In this document: one piece after another, positions 1-7,067 of the stretch | How the letters are laid out: each line of letters starts with the position of its first letter | How positions within the stretch are numbered: the first letter of the stretch is position 1 | Origin: JBBSGC01 sp038254525 | GTDB lineage: Bacteria > Actinomycetota > Actinomycetes > Propionibacteriales > Nocardioidaceae | Assembly: GCA_038254525.1 (NCBI GenBank) | Contig: JBBSGC010000021.1 | Span: forward strand, 1-20,264 | Direction of reading: 5' to 3' | Length of the DNA: 20,264 nt | The notes under the pieces: model-generated | What the model was told of the DNA's origin: nothing | The model's input: the letters and a program-made list of their open reading frames with translations, nothing else | The model's database searches: none | Made by a program: the position numbers and the translations under genes

Positions 1-3
1 TCC

Positions 4-1842
4 GTGGTCGAGGGCCGTGCCGCCAGTGTCGCCGAGATGTTCCTCGACCGGGTCCGTTCGACGCCGGCCCTGGAGGCCTACCGGTTCCCGGCAGGTGAGG
101 CCTGGGTGTCGCGGACGTGGAGTGAGACCGGGACGAGCGTGCAACGGCTCGCCGCAGGCCTGATTGCCCTCGGGGTGCAGCCGCAGGAGCGGGTCGCGAT
201 CGCGTCGGGAACGCGCTTCGAGTGGATCCTGGCGGATCTTGCGGTCATGTGCGCCGGCGCAGCGACGACGACCGTCTACCCGACCACGATGAGCGAGGAC
301 GTCACGTTCATCCTCACCGACTCCGACAGCCGAGTCGTCTTCGCCGAGAATGAGCACCAGGTCGCGAAGCTGCTCGAGCGGCGCGGCGAGCTGCACGGTG
401 TGCAGACCGTGGTCAGCTTCGACGGCAGCGCTACCGACGACGGCTGGGTGATCACGCTGGCCCAGCTCGAGGAGAGCGGCGCCCGGTTGTTGGCCGAGCA
501 ACCGGGCGTTGTCGACGACCGGGTCGCGGAGATCGAGCCGGACTCGCTGGCGACCCTGATCTACACCTCCGGCACGACGGGGCGGCCGAAGGGTGTCCGA
601 CTGCGGCACTCCGGCTGGACCTACGAGGGGGCAGCGGTCGCGGCACTGGGCATCTTGAGCCTGGACGACGTGCAGTACCTGTGGCTGCCGATGGCGCACT
701 CGTTCGGCAAGGTGCTGCTGACCACCCAGCTCCAGGTCGGCTTTGCGACCGCCGTCGACGGACGCGTCGAGAAGATCGTCGAGAACCTGGCGGTGGTCCG
801 CCCGACCTTCATGGGCGCGGCCCCACGCATCTTCGAGAAGGCGTACGGGCGGATCGTCACCACGGCCCACAGCGAGGGCCCCGCCAAGGCGAGAGTCTTC
901 GACTGGGCCTGCGGCGTCGGCCGGCGGGTCGCCGCACGGCAGCTGGCCGGTGAACCTGTGCCCAAGGTGCTGGCGGCCCAGCACCAGGTGGCCGACCGAC
1001 TGGTGTTCGCCAAGGTGCGGGACCGCTTCGGCGGGCGCGTGCGCTTCTTCATCTCCGGCTCCGCGGCCTTGTCCGGTGAGGTGGCCGAGTGGTTCCACGC
1101 CGCGGGCATCTTGATTCTGGAGGGCTATGGGTTGACCGAGTCCTCGGCCGGCTCGTGCGTGAACCGGCCGGACAACTTCCGCTTCGGCACCGTCGGGTTG
1201 CCGTTCCCCGGCACCGAGGTCAAGACGGCTGCCGATGGGGAGGTCCTGATCCGCGGCCCTGGCGTGATGGCCGGCTATCACCAACTGGCAGCGGAGACGG
1301 CCGCTTGCCTGGTAGGTGATGGCTGGCTGGCCACCGGTGACATCGGCGAGGTCGATGCCGAGGGCTTCGTGCGGATCACCGACCGTAAGAAGGACCTGTT
1401 CAAGACCTCCGGCGGCAAGTACGTCGCGCCGTCGCACGTGGAGGGGCGGTTCAAGGCGTTGTGCCCGCTGGTCAGCCAGGTGCTCGTGCACGGCAACGAC
1501 CGCAACTTCTGTTCCGCGCTGATCACGCTGGACTCCGATGCGGTGGGCGAGTGGGCCAGCCGCAACGGCATGGAAGGAGCGGCGTACTCCGCGACCGTGA
1601 CGTCGCCGCTGATGCGCGAACAGATCGCGGGCTATGTCACTCGGCTCAACGAACAGCTGAACCGGTGGGAGACGATCAAGCGGTTCCTCATCCTGGAGCA
1701 GGATCTGACCGTCGAGTCCGGCGAGCTCACGCCCAGCCTGAAGGTGAAGCGTCGGGTGGTCGAGGACCGGCACCGCGAGCAGCTCGACGCCCTGTACGCC
1801 TCGCCCACCATCGACCGGCATGTGGGACCCCTGCACCAATAG
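4..1842 (+). CDS. Long-chain fatty acid-CoA ligase (AMP-binding, FadD15-like), possibly 5'-partial
   Basis: ANL-superfamily adenylating enzyme, 612 residues as read. Family members activate a fatty acid with ATP to an acyl-adenylate and transfer it to CoA in the cytoplasm or at the inner face of the membrane. Visible motifs in order: P-loop YTSGTTGRPKG (187-197), EGYGLTE (373-379), TGD with the ribose-binding Asp446, the hinge region DRKKDLFKTSGGK (460-472), and the C-terminal catalytic Lys580 in LTPSLKVKR. Length and order match FadD15-like enzymes of about 600 residues. The GTG at 4 is the first possible start, but the frame is open to the window edge, so the true start may lie upstream. 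The last codons and the stop fall inside a 79-bp dispersed repeat (1817-1895). Substrate chain length cannot be read from the sequence. hemW follows after 67 bp on the same strand. Confidence 0.9.
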   Translation: MVEGRAASVAEMFLDRVRSTPALEAYRFPAGEAWVSRTWSETGTSVQRLAAGLIALGVQPQERVAIASGTRFEWILADLAVMCAGAATTTVYPTTMSEDVTFILTDSDSRVVFAENEHQVAKLLERRGELHGVQTVVSFDGSATDDGWVITLAQLEESGARLLAEQPGVVDDRVAEIEPDSLATLIYTSGTTGRPKGVRLRHSGWTYEGAAVAALGILSLDDVQYLWLPMAHSFGKVLLTTQLQVGFATAVDGRVEKIVENLAVVRPTFMGAAPRIFEKAYGRIVTTAHSEGPAKARVFDWACGVGRRVAARQLAGEPVPKVLAAQHQVADRLVFAKVRDRFGGRVRFFISGSAALSGEVAEWFHAAGILILEGYGLTESSAGSCVNRPDNFRFGTVGLPFPGTEVKTAADGEVLIRGPGVMAGYHQLAAETAACLVGDGWLATGDIGEVDAEGFVRITDRKKDLFKTSGGKYVAPSHVEGRFKALCPLVSQVLVHGNDRNFCSALITLDSDAVGEWASRNGMEGAAYSATVTSPLMREQIAGYVTRLNEQLNRWETIKRFLILEQDLTVESGELTPSLKVKRRVVEDRHREQLDALYASPTIDRHVGPLHQ

Positions 1843-1895
1843 GTCGGTCATAGGGGTCCCCAGTGCTCGGGGCCGAATGGCGCGATCCTCCCCAG
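1817..1895 (+). repeat. 79-bp dispersed repeat, copy A
   Basis: This stretch aligns without gaps to the reverse complement of 9394-9472, with 13 mismatches by hand count (66/79 identical). The best-conserved block is the 17-mer GGGGTCCCCAGTGCTCG (1853-1869). Two near-palindromic boxes, GGGACCCC (1824-1831) and GGGGTCCC (1853-1860), are exact inverted copies of each other, so an 8-bp stem with a 21-nt loop is possible. Copy A supplies the last codons and stop of the acyl-CoA ligase gene and fills most of the space before hemW. Confidence 0.8.
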
Positions 1896-1909
1896 TGGGA
1901 CACTGAAGC

Positions 1910-3136
1910 GTGCCGTCGACGTTGCCACCAGGGGAACCGGCGCCGCCAGACGGGGCGCTTCCCGCGGCGGCGTTGCGGGGTCTCGACGCCCGCGGGCTGA
2001 GCATCTACGTGCACGTGCCGTTCTGCGCCACCCGCTGCGGCTACTGCGACTTCAACACCTACACGGTTCGCGAGCTGGCGTCGACGCCGGGCGCCGTGCC
2101 GCAGACCTACGCAGCGACCATGCGCAGCGAGCTCGACCTGGCCGCGCGAGTCCTTCGGCGCGGTGGTCAGTTGCCGCAGGTGTCGACAGTGTTCTTCGGC
2201 GGTGGGACCCCGACCCTGCTCACTGCTGCCGACCTCGTCGGTACGCTCGCGGCCGTCGACGAGGTGTTCGGTCTCGCCGATGGGGCGGAGGTCACCACCG
2301 AGGCCAACCCCGACTCGGTTGACCGCGCGTACCTGGCGAGCCTGCGGGCCGGTGGGGTCAACCGCATCTCGTTCGGTATGCAGTCCGCGGTGCCCCACGT
2401 GCTGGCGACACTCGACCGCACACATGACCCGCAGCGGCTCCCGGCCGTAGTGGCCGCGGCGCGCGCGGCCGGCTTCGAGTCGCTCAGCCTCGACCTCATC
2501 TACGGCACGCCGGGTGAGTCACGAGCCGACTGGCTGCACTCCGTCGAGGCCGTGCTGGCGCTGGCGCCCGACCACGTCTCCGCCTACGCGCTGGTCGTCG
2601 AGCCGGGCACGGCCCTGGCCCGCAGGGTGCGTCGTGGGGAGCTGGCCGAACCAGACGACGACGACCTCGCAGACAAGTACGCCGCGGCCGACGACGTGCT
2701 GAGCGCCGCCGGATATGCCTGGTACGAGATCTCCAACTGGGCGCGGGGCGGGGCCCACCGCTGCCGGCACAACGAACGCTACTGGACCGGCGGCGACTGG
2801 TGGGGCATCGGACCCGGGGCGCACTCCCACATCGGCGGGGTGCGGTGGTGGAACGTCAAACACCCGGCCGCCTACGCCGAGCGGCTTGCCGCTGGGCGGA
2901 GCCCGGCAGCGGCGCGGGAGGTGCTCGACGAGCGGACGCGATGGGTCGAGCGGGTGCTGCTGGAGCCGCGGCTACGCACCGGGCTCGACATCGGCGTGCT
3001 CGACCAAGCCGGCCAGGCGGTCGTCCCGCGCCTGGTCGGCGACGGGTTGGCGGAGGCGGTCCGGTCCGATCGCCTGGTGCTGACTCGCCGGGGCCGCCTG
3101 CTGGCCGACGCCGTCGTGCGCGACCTGCTGGGCTGA
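1910..3136 (+). CDS. hemW: HemW, radical SAM heme chaperone (HemN-like)
   Basis: Radical SAM protein of 408 residues. The cluster motif is C39xxxC43xxC46 followed by DF, that is CxxxCxxCxF. True coproporphyrinogen oxidase HemN has a fourth cysteine (CxxxCxxCxC), so this is the HemW branch, which binds heme and passes it to hemoproteins and is not thought to make it. The glycine-rich SAM motif FFGGGTPT is at 95-102 and the HemW-typical HNxRYW at 287-292, followed by a C-terminal HemW domain. The GTG start at 1910 has no obvious Shine-Dalgarno; an ATG is not available nearby, so the start is moderately certain. The 3' end is overlapped for 165 nt by the antisense MFS reading frame. The gene lies 67 bp after the acyl-CoA ligase gene. 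Confidence 0.92.
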   Translation: MPSTLPPGEPAPPDGALPAAALRGLDARGLSIYVHVPFCATRCGYCDFNTYTVRELASTPGAVPQTYAATMRSELDLAARVLRRGGQLPQVSTVFFGGGTPTLLTAADLVGTLAAVDEVFGLADGAEVTTEANPDSVDRAYLASLRAGGVNRISFGMQSAVPHVLATLDRTHDPQRLPAVVAAARAAGFESLSLDLIYGTPGESRADWLHSVEAVLALAPDHVSAYALVVEPGTALARRVRRGELAEPDDDDLADKYAAADDVLSAAGYAWYEISNWARGGAHRCRHNERYWTGGDWWGIGPGAHSHIGGVRWWNVKHPAAYAERLAAGRSPAAAREVLDERTRWVERVLLEPRLRTGLDIGVLDQAGQAVVPRLVGDGLAEAVRSDRLVLTRRGRLLADAVVRDLLG

Positions 3137-4408
3137 GCCCGCGGCCGCCCGGTCTCGAGGGGGCTGGCTCGGCACCGTCGAGGGGACCTTGTGGGCCGCC
3201 GGTGCCTCGATCTGCCGCCACTCCGGTCGTACGGTCGGCAGCATCGTGACCGCGAAGTAGCCGAAGCCACAGACCAACAGCGCCGGCGACAGGCCGGCCA
3301 GCGCCACCAGGCCGCCGCCCAGCAGGCCGCCGAAGGGGATCAGGGCCCAGCACAAACTGGTGTTGAGCGAGCTGACCCGACCCATCAGGTGCCGCGGGAT
3401 CCGCTCGAAGATGACCGCCCCCAGGATCGGGTTGATGAAACCGGAGGCGAAGCCGCCGACGACCGCGGTGCCCAGCACCACGACGGTCGGCAATCCGAAC
3501 GCGAGCACCAGAAACCGGGGCAGGCCGGCAACCGCGAACGCTATGACATAGGTCGGCAACCGCGGCAGCGAGGCGGCGACGGTGGCCGCGAGCAGCGACC
3601 CCACGGTGGACCCGGCGGCCCAGACCGCGAACAGCAGCCCGATCGCGCCGGCGCCGCGCCCACCGTCCTGCGCCCAGACCGGGACCAGCACCGTGCTGTA
3701 CGCCTGGTCCAGGAGGTTGGTCAGCGCCACCATGACGACCATCGCCACCAGCACGGCGTCCCCGCGCAGGAAGTCCCAGCCGGTGCGCAGCCGAGCAAGG
3801 TAGGCCTCACCGGCGTCGTCGCCAGTCGCCTTGTGCACCGTGCGCGGCGTGCTGATCGCCACCAGCGCGGCAGCCACCGCGAACGTCGCCGCGTCGATCA
3901 TCAGCGCGTTGACCGGGCCTAGCACGGCGACGAGCGCGCCGGCCAGTGCGGAGCCGGCGGTCGAGGCGAGCCGCTCAGCCGCGCTGCCCAGCCCGGTGAC
4001 CCGCTCCATCGGCACGCCTGCCGCGTCGACGATGTCGGGGATCAGCGCGGCCTTGGCGCCGTCGCCCGGGCCCCGGAGCAGGCCGGCCACCGCGACCAGC
4101 GCAGCGAGCGCTCCCAGGCTGAGCCCGCCGGCGGCGTGCAGGGCGGGGATCGCCGCCACCGCAACCGTGCTGCCGACATCGGCCAGCACGCTGACCTTCC
4201 GGGCACCGACCCGATCCAGCAGCGGGCCCGCCGCGGCTTTGGCCACGACATAGGGCAGCATCTCGGCGAACCCGATCGCACCGGTCCGCGTGGCGCTGCC
4301 GGTCGAAACCAGCACGAACCACGGGATGGCGATCATCGAGAGCCGCGTCCCGCACAACGAGATCGTCGAGGCGCTCAGCCAGCCGTACAACGGTCGGCGG
4401 GTCGTCAT
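2972..4408 (-). CDS. MFS transporter (MFS_3 / drug-exporter type), extended C-terminus
   Basis: Integral membrane protein of 478 residues with about 12 hydrophobic segments between residues 8 and about 395, and the layout of MFS_3/enterobactin-exporter-type efflux proteins (GFAEMLPYVVAKAAAGPLLDRVGARK near the N-terminus covers the TM2-TM3 loop). The start ATG at 4408 overlaps the TGA of the upstream ArsR gene (ATGA), implying translational coupling. Such proteins usually end soon after the last helix; here a hydrophilic tail of roughly 80 residues, rich in Ala, Gln, Asp and Arg, is read from DNA antisense to the end of hemW. That tail may be a read-through produced by loss of the native stop. 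The substrate is unknown; the co-encoded regulator suggests inducible efflux. Confidence 0.85.
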   Translation of the reverse strand: MTTRRPLYGWLSASTISLCGTRLSMIAIPWFVLVSTGSATRTGAIGFAEMLPYVVAKAAAGPLLDRVGARKVSVLADVGSTVAVAAIPALHAAGGLSLGALAALVAVAGLLRGPGDGAKAALIPDIVDAAGVPMERVTGLGSAAERLASTAGSALAGALVAVLGPVNALMIDAATFAVAAALVAISTPRTVHKATGDDAGEAYLARLRTGWDFLRGDAVLVAMVVMVALTNLLDQAYSTVLVPVWAQDGGRGAGAIGLLFAVWAAGSTVGSLLAATVAASLPRLPTYVIAFAVAGLPRFLVLAFGLPTVVVLGTAVVGGFASGFINPILGAVIFERIPRHLMGRVSSLNTSLCWALIPFGGLLGGGLVALAGLSPALLVCGFGYFAVTMLPTVRPEWRQIEAPAAHKVPSTVPSQPPRDRAAAGSAQQVAHDGVGQQAAPASQHQAIGPDRLRQPVADQARDDRLAGLVEHADVEPGA

Positions 4409-4989
4409 GCTGGGTCGCCTGCGATCGTGCCGGGCCGGGGGAAGGCGTGGATCTGGTAGACGAGCGGGGCCGTTCCGTCGGTCGGTTCCCCCGGGCCGGG
4501 CTCGCGCGCCTCGAACTCCTCGAACAGCGCTACCAGCCGCTCCTTGAGCTCCATCCCGTCTTCGGACGTGAGCTGCAGCTCCCAGTCGCTGAGCGTGGTC
4601 GTGCGCCACCACTTCTCGGCCAGCAGCGGCCGGTCCTCCAGCGCGCGCTGAAGCAGCTCGGTCTGCACGACGGCGACCGCCTGCGAGAAGGCATCCTGAG
4701 CGTCCCGCGACTGCGGGGAGGGATCATCCGCGGTCCAGGTCGACTGGTGCGCCGCCCGCCACCACCGGTCCCGGCCGTCACCGCGCTCGGCGTCGTCGAC
4801 TATGAAGCCATGCTGGGCGAGTGAGCGGAGGTGGTAGCTGGTCGCACCGGAGTTGAGCCCCAGGCGCTCGGCCAGCCGGCTTGCGGTCGAGGGTCCCTCC
4901 GCGCGCAGCAGCCCGAGCAGGCGCAGCCGGACTGGGTGCGCGAGTGCCTTCAACGCGGTCGGATCGGGGGTGCTGCGACTCATCGGCAT
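4405..4989 (-). CDS. ArsR/HTH_20-family winged-helix transcriptional regulator
   Basis: 194-residue regulator with an N-terminal winged helix (about 17-78): the LAHPVRLRLLGLLR helix, then a recognition region around TSYHLRSLAQHGFI. The C-terminal half is helical and acidic. The protein contains no cysteine at all, so it cannot use the classical ArsR/SmtB thiol metal site; a ligand other than soft metals, or none, is likely. ATG 4989 is chosen because a TATCCT -10 box ends 7 nt before it, consistent with a leaderless transcript; ATG 4983 is an alternative two codons on. It overlaps the MFS gene by ATGA, and a palindrome lies over its -35 region, pointing to autoregulation and control of the exporter (inference). 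Confidence 0.88.
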   Translation of the reverse strand: MPMSRSTPDPTALKALAHPVRLRLLGLLRAEGPSTASRLAERLGLNSGATSYHLRSLAQHGFIVDDAERGDGRDRWWRAAHQSTWTADDPSPQSRDAQDAFSQAVAVVQTELLQRALEDRPLLAEKWWRTTTLSDWELQLTSEDGMELKERLVALFEEFEAREPGPGEPTDGTAPLVYQIHAFPRPGTIAGDPA

Positions 4990-4996
4990 GCGATCG

Positions 4997-5026
4997 AGGA
5001 TAGACGGCAAGCATTCCTTTGCAAAG
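4997..5026 (-). promoter_or_regulatory. Candidate promoter and operator of the ArsR-MFS operon
   Basis: Read on the minus strand, TATCCT (5002-4997) lies 7 nt before ATG 4989, and TTTGCA/TTGCAA lies 16-17 nt further upstream as a -35. That -35 is inside the perfect 10-bp palindrome CTTTGCAAAG (5017-5026). A repressor bound there would block RNA polymerase, the usual layout for autoregulated ArsR-type genes. No experimental support is visible. Confidence 0.5.
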
Positions 5027-5039
5027 AGATGTTTGCGGA

Positions 5040-5891
5040 TTATCCCGCAGCCGACATCCCCCGGGCCACCGCGTGCCGCAGGTGCTCGGCAGGGAACGGC
5101 CAGCGGCCGCGGTGCAGCGCCTCGTCGACCGATAGCCCGCGGCCGACCAGGTCGCTGATCTGCTCCGCGACCTCTACGACATCGAGCCGTTGGCCGAGCA
5201 CGAAGTCCTTGTCGACCACGCGGCCGTGGCCCGGCACCACCACGCTCGAGCGACCCAGCAGGTCGGACAACGATGCCAGCGTCGAGCCCCACTCCATGGG
5301 ATGGCAGTCCGGTCCGTAGCTCGGGTGGGCCGACTCCTCGACCAGGTCGCCGGCACAGACCAGGTCGGCGTCAGGCACCCGCACGACCACGTCGCCCGCG
5401 GTGTGACCGCGTCCGAGATGGGCGAGCTCGATGTACCGGGCACCGAGGTCGAGCGCCAGCACCGAGGCGAACGTCGCTGTCGGGGCGACGACCGGCGTCT
5501 CGAGTACGGCTGCTTGCTCGGGGTCGTCGTGCTCTGCGGCGTACAACGCCTTGGTCCGCGCCTCGTGGGCGGGCAGGTCCGACGGCACCGAGTCGTGCGC
5601 CAAGATCGGCACGCCGGGGAAGGCGCCGTTGCCGAAGAGGTGGTCGAAGTGCACGTGGGTGTTGACCACCGTCTGCACAGGCAGCGGCGTCAGCACCCGC
5701 ACATGCTCGGCCAGCTCGCGGCCTTGTCGCAGGCTGGCGCGCGTGTCGACAACCAGGGGGCCGTGCCCACCGATGACGACGGTGCAGGAGACGTCGAGGT
5801 AGGGGTAACGCCGGACGAAGCAGCGGTCGGCGACCTCGGTCCAGCCGGAGACGGTGGCGGAGCTGGTCACCCGTCGTAGACTGGCACTCAT
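5040..5891 (-). CDS. MBL-fold metallo-hydrolase
   Basis: Metallo-beta-lactamase-fold protein of 283 residues with a full dinuclear metal site: HVHFDH (H79, H81, D83, H84), H163 in GRGHTAGD, D182 in CAGDL and H222 in VPGHG. No signal peptide, so cytoplasmic. It resembles the SoxH/quinoprotein-relay type of MBL hydrolases rather than glyoxalase II or RNase Z, but the substrate cannot be deduced. The start is taken as ATG 5891; GTG 5870 is an alternative. ATG 5891 lies inside the CIRCE element of the divergent hrcA gene, so HrcA may control this gene too. The ArsR gene starts 50 bp beyond its TAA, with its own promoter. The reading frame stays open upstream to 6011, but that would overlap hrcA. 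Confidence 0.85.
   Translation of the reverse strand: MSASLRRVTSSATVSGWTEVADRCFVRRYPYLDVSCTVVIGGHGPLVVDTRASLRQGRELAEHVRVLTPLPVQTVVNTHVHFDHLFGNGAFPGVPILAHDSVPSDLPAHEARTKALYAAEHDDPEQAAVLETPVVAPTATFASVLALDLGARYIELAHLGRGHTAGDVVVRVPDADLVCAGDLVEESAHPSYGPDCHPMEWGSTLASLSDLLGRSSVVVPGHGRVVDKDFVLGQRLDVVEVAEQISDLVGRGLSVDEALHRGRWPFPAEHLRHAVARGMSAAG
5877..5882 (+). promoter_or_regulatory. Candidate -10 box of hrcA
   Basis: TAGACT fits the actinobacterial TANNNT -10. It directly abuts the CIRCE operator, which would place the start of transcription inside the operator. No convincing -35 is visible at the expected distance, so this is tentative. Confidence 0.35.
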
Positions 5892-5907
5892 TCCCGACGA
5901 GTGCCAA
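5881..5907 (+). promoter_or_regulatory. CIRCE operator (HrcA-binding site)
   Basis: CTGGCACTC, 9 nt, then GAGTGCCAA. The consensus is TTAGCACTC-N9-GAGTGCTAA; the two arms match each other at 8 of 9 positions and differ from consensus at three positions in total. It lies 66 bp before hrcA, where HrcA is known to repress its own operon in other bacteria. It also contains the likely start codon of the divergent MBL hydrolase gene (5889-5891). Confidence 0.93.
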
Positions 5908-5931
5908 AAATGCTCAGCACGGCCACTGAGC
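5906..5931 (-). terminator. Stem-loop followed by a T tract, minus strand
   Basis: Read on the minus strand, GCTCAG (5931-5926) and CTGAGC (5917-5912) form a perfect 6-bp stem with an 8-nt loop, followed by ATTTTT (5911-5906). That is the shape of a short intrinsic terminator, aimed away from hrcA and ending in the CIRCE. The stem is short. On the plus strand it lies in the hrcA leader. Confidence 0.35.
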
Positions 5932-5973
5932 GGCGCGGTTCGGGCGGCTTCAACGGAGCGGGGAGGGGATGGC

Positions 5974-6996
5974 GTGCTCGACGAACGCAAGCTCTCCGTC
6001 CTGCGGGCCATCGTCGAGGACTACGTCTCGACCCGGGAACCAGTCGGCTCCAAGGCGCTGGTCGAGCGGCACGCCCTCGGGGTCTCCTCCGCGACGATCC
6101 GCAACGACATGGCGGCGCTGGAGGAGGAGGGTTTCATCGCCCAACCCCACACCAGTGCGGGCCGCATCCCGACCGACAAGGGCTACCGCCTCTTCGTCGA
6201 CCGGTTGGCGGGCATCCGGCCGCTGTCGGCACCTGAGCGACGCGCGATCGCGACGTTCCTCGACGGGGCCGTCGACCTCGACGACGTGGTGCAGCGCAGC
6301 GTACGCACGCTCGCACAGCTCACTCGGCAGGTGGCGATCGTGCAGTACCCGTCGCTCACCCGCTCGACCGTGCGCCACGTGGAGGTGCTGCCCCTCGACG
6401 GGGCGCGGCTGCTGCTGGTGCTGATCACCAGCACCGGTCGGGTGGAGCAGCGGGTCGTGGAGACCGCTGACCCGGTCAGCGACGTCGTGCTGGCCGACCT
6501 GCGCAACCGGCTCAACGCGGCCACGACCGGGCAACGGCTGGTGGAGGCTGTCGCCCGGTTGGCCGACATCCCCCAGGCTCTCGACCCGACGGACCGACCC
6601 GTCGCCGGAATCGTGGTCACCGCCTTGCTGGAGGCCTTCTCCGACGAGCGAGCCGACGAGCGCGTCGCGGTGAGCGGCACCGCCAACCTGACCAGATTCG
6701 GCGACGACTTCGACCGCTCCATCCGGCCGATGCTGGAGGCCCTGGAAGAACACGTGGTCCTGCTCCAGCTGCTCGGCGAGGCGAGCAGCTCCAGCATGTT
6801 GACTGTGCGGATCGGCTCGGAGGTCCCCCACGAGGACCTCTCGCGGACCGCGATCGTGACCAGCGGCTACGGTGCCGCCGCGGACTCCCTCGGCGCCCTC
6901 GGCGTCGTCGGGCCGACCCGGATGGACTACCCGGGCACGATGGCCGCGGTGCGGGCCGTCGCTCGCTATGTCAGCCAACGGCTCGGCGAGGGCTGA
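5974..6996 (+). CDS. hrcA: HrcA, heat-inducible transcription repressor
   Basis: 340 residues, the normal HrcA length. The N-terminal winged helix (about 1-75) carries VSSATIRNDMAALEEEGFI and the family-specific HTSAGRIPTDKGYR, followed by the GAF-like and inserted dimerization domains. HrcA binds CIRCE and represses chaperone genes; its folding depends on GroEL in other bacteria. GTG 5974 is chosen because GGGAGGGG (5961-5968) lies 5 nt upstream and because the protein then begins LDERKLSVL, as is usual in the family. A CIRCE lies at 5881-5907. dnaJ follows after 71 bp and rsmE after that, the order known from Mycobacterium (hrcA, dnaJ2, rsmE). Confidence 0.96.
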   Translation: MLDERKLSVLRAIVEDYVSTREPVGSKALVERHALGVSSATIRNDMAALEEEGFIAQPHTSAGRIPTDKGYRLFVDRLAGIRPLSAPERRAIATFLDGAVDLDDVVQRSVRTLAQLTRQVAIVQYPSLTRSTVRHVEVLPLDGARLLLVLITSTGRVEQRVVETADPVSDVVLADLRNRLNAATTGQRLVEAVARLADIPQALDPTDRPVAGIVVTALLEAFSDERADERVAVSGTANLTRFGDDFDRSIRPMLEALEEHVVLLQLLGEASSSSMLTVRIGSEVPHEDLSRTAIVTSGYGAAADSLGALGVVGPTRMDYPGTMAAVRAVARYVSQRLGEG

Positions 6997-7067
6997 GCCA
7001 CGGCAGCGGCTCAGCTCGGGCCGACCGTACCCACCGGATGCGAACCACCGACAAGAGACAGGCAGGC

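Noticed and set aside
1910..3136. Annotation as coproporphyrinogen dehydrogenase HemN
   Set aside because: The motif is CxxxCxxCxF without the fourth Cys of HemN, which places it in the HemW chaperone branch.
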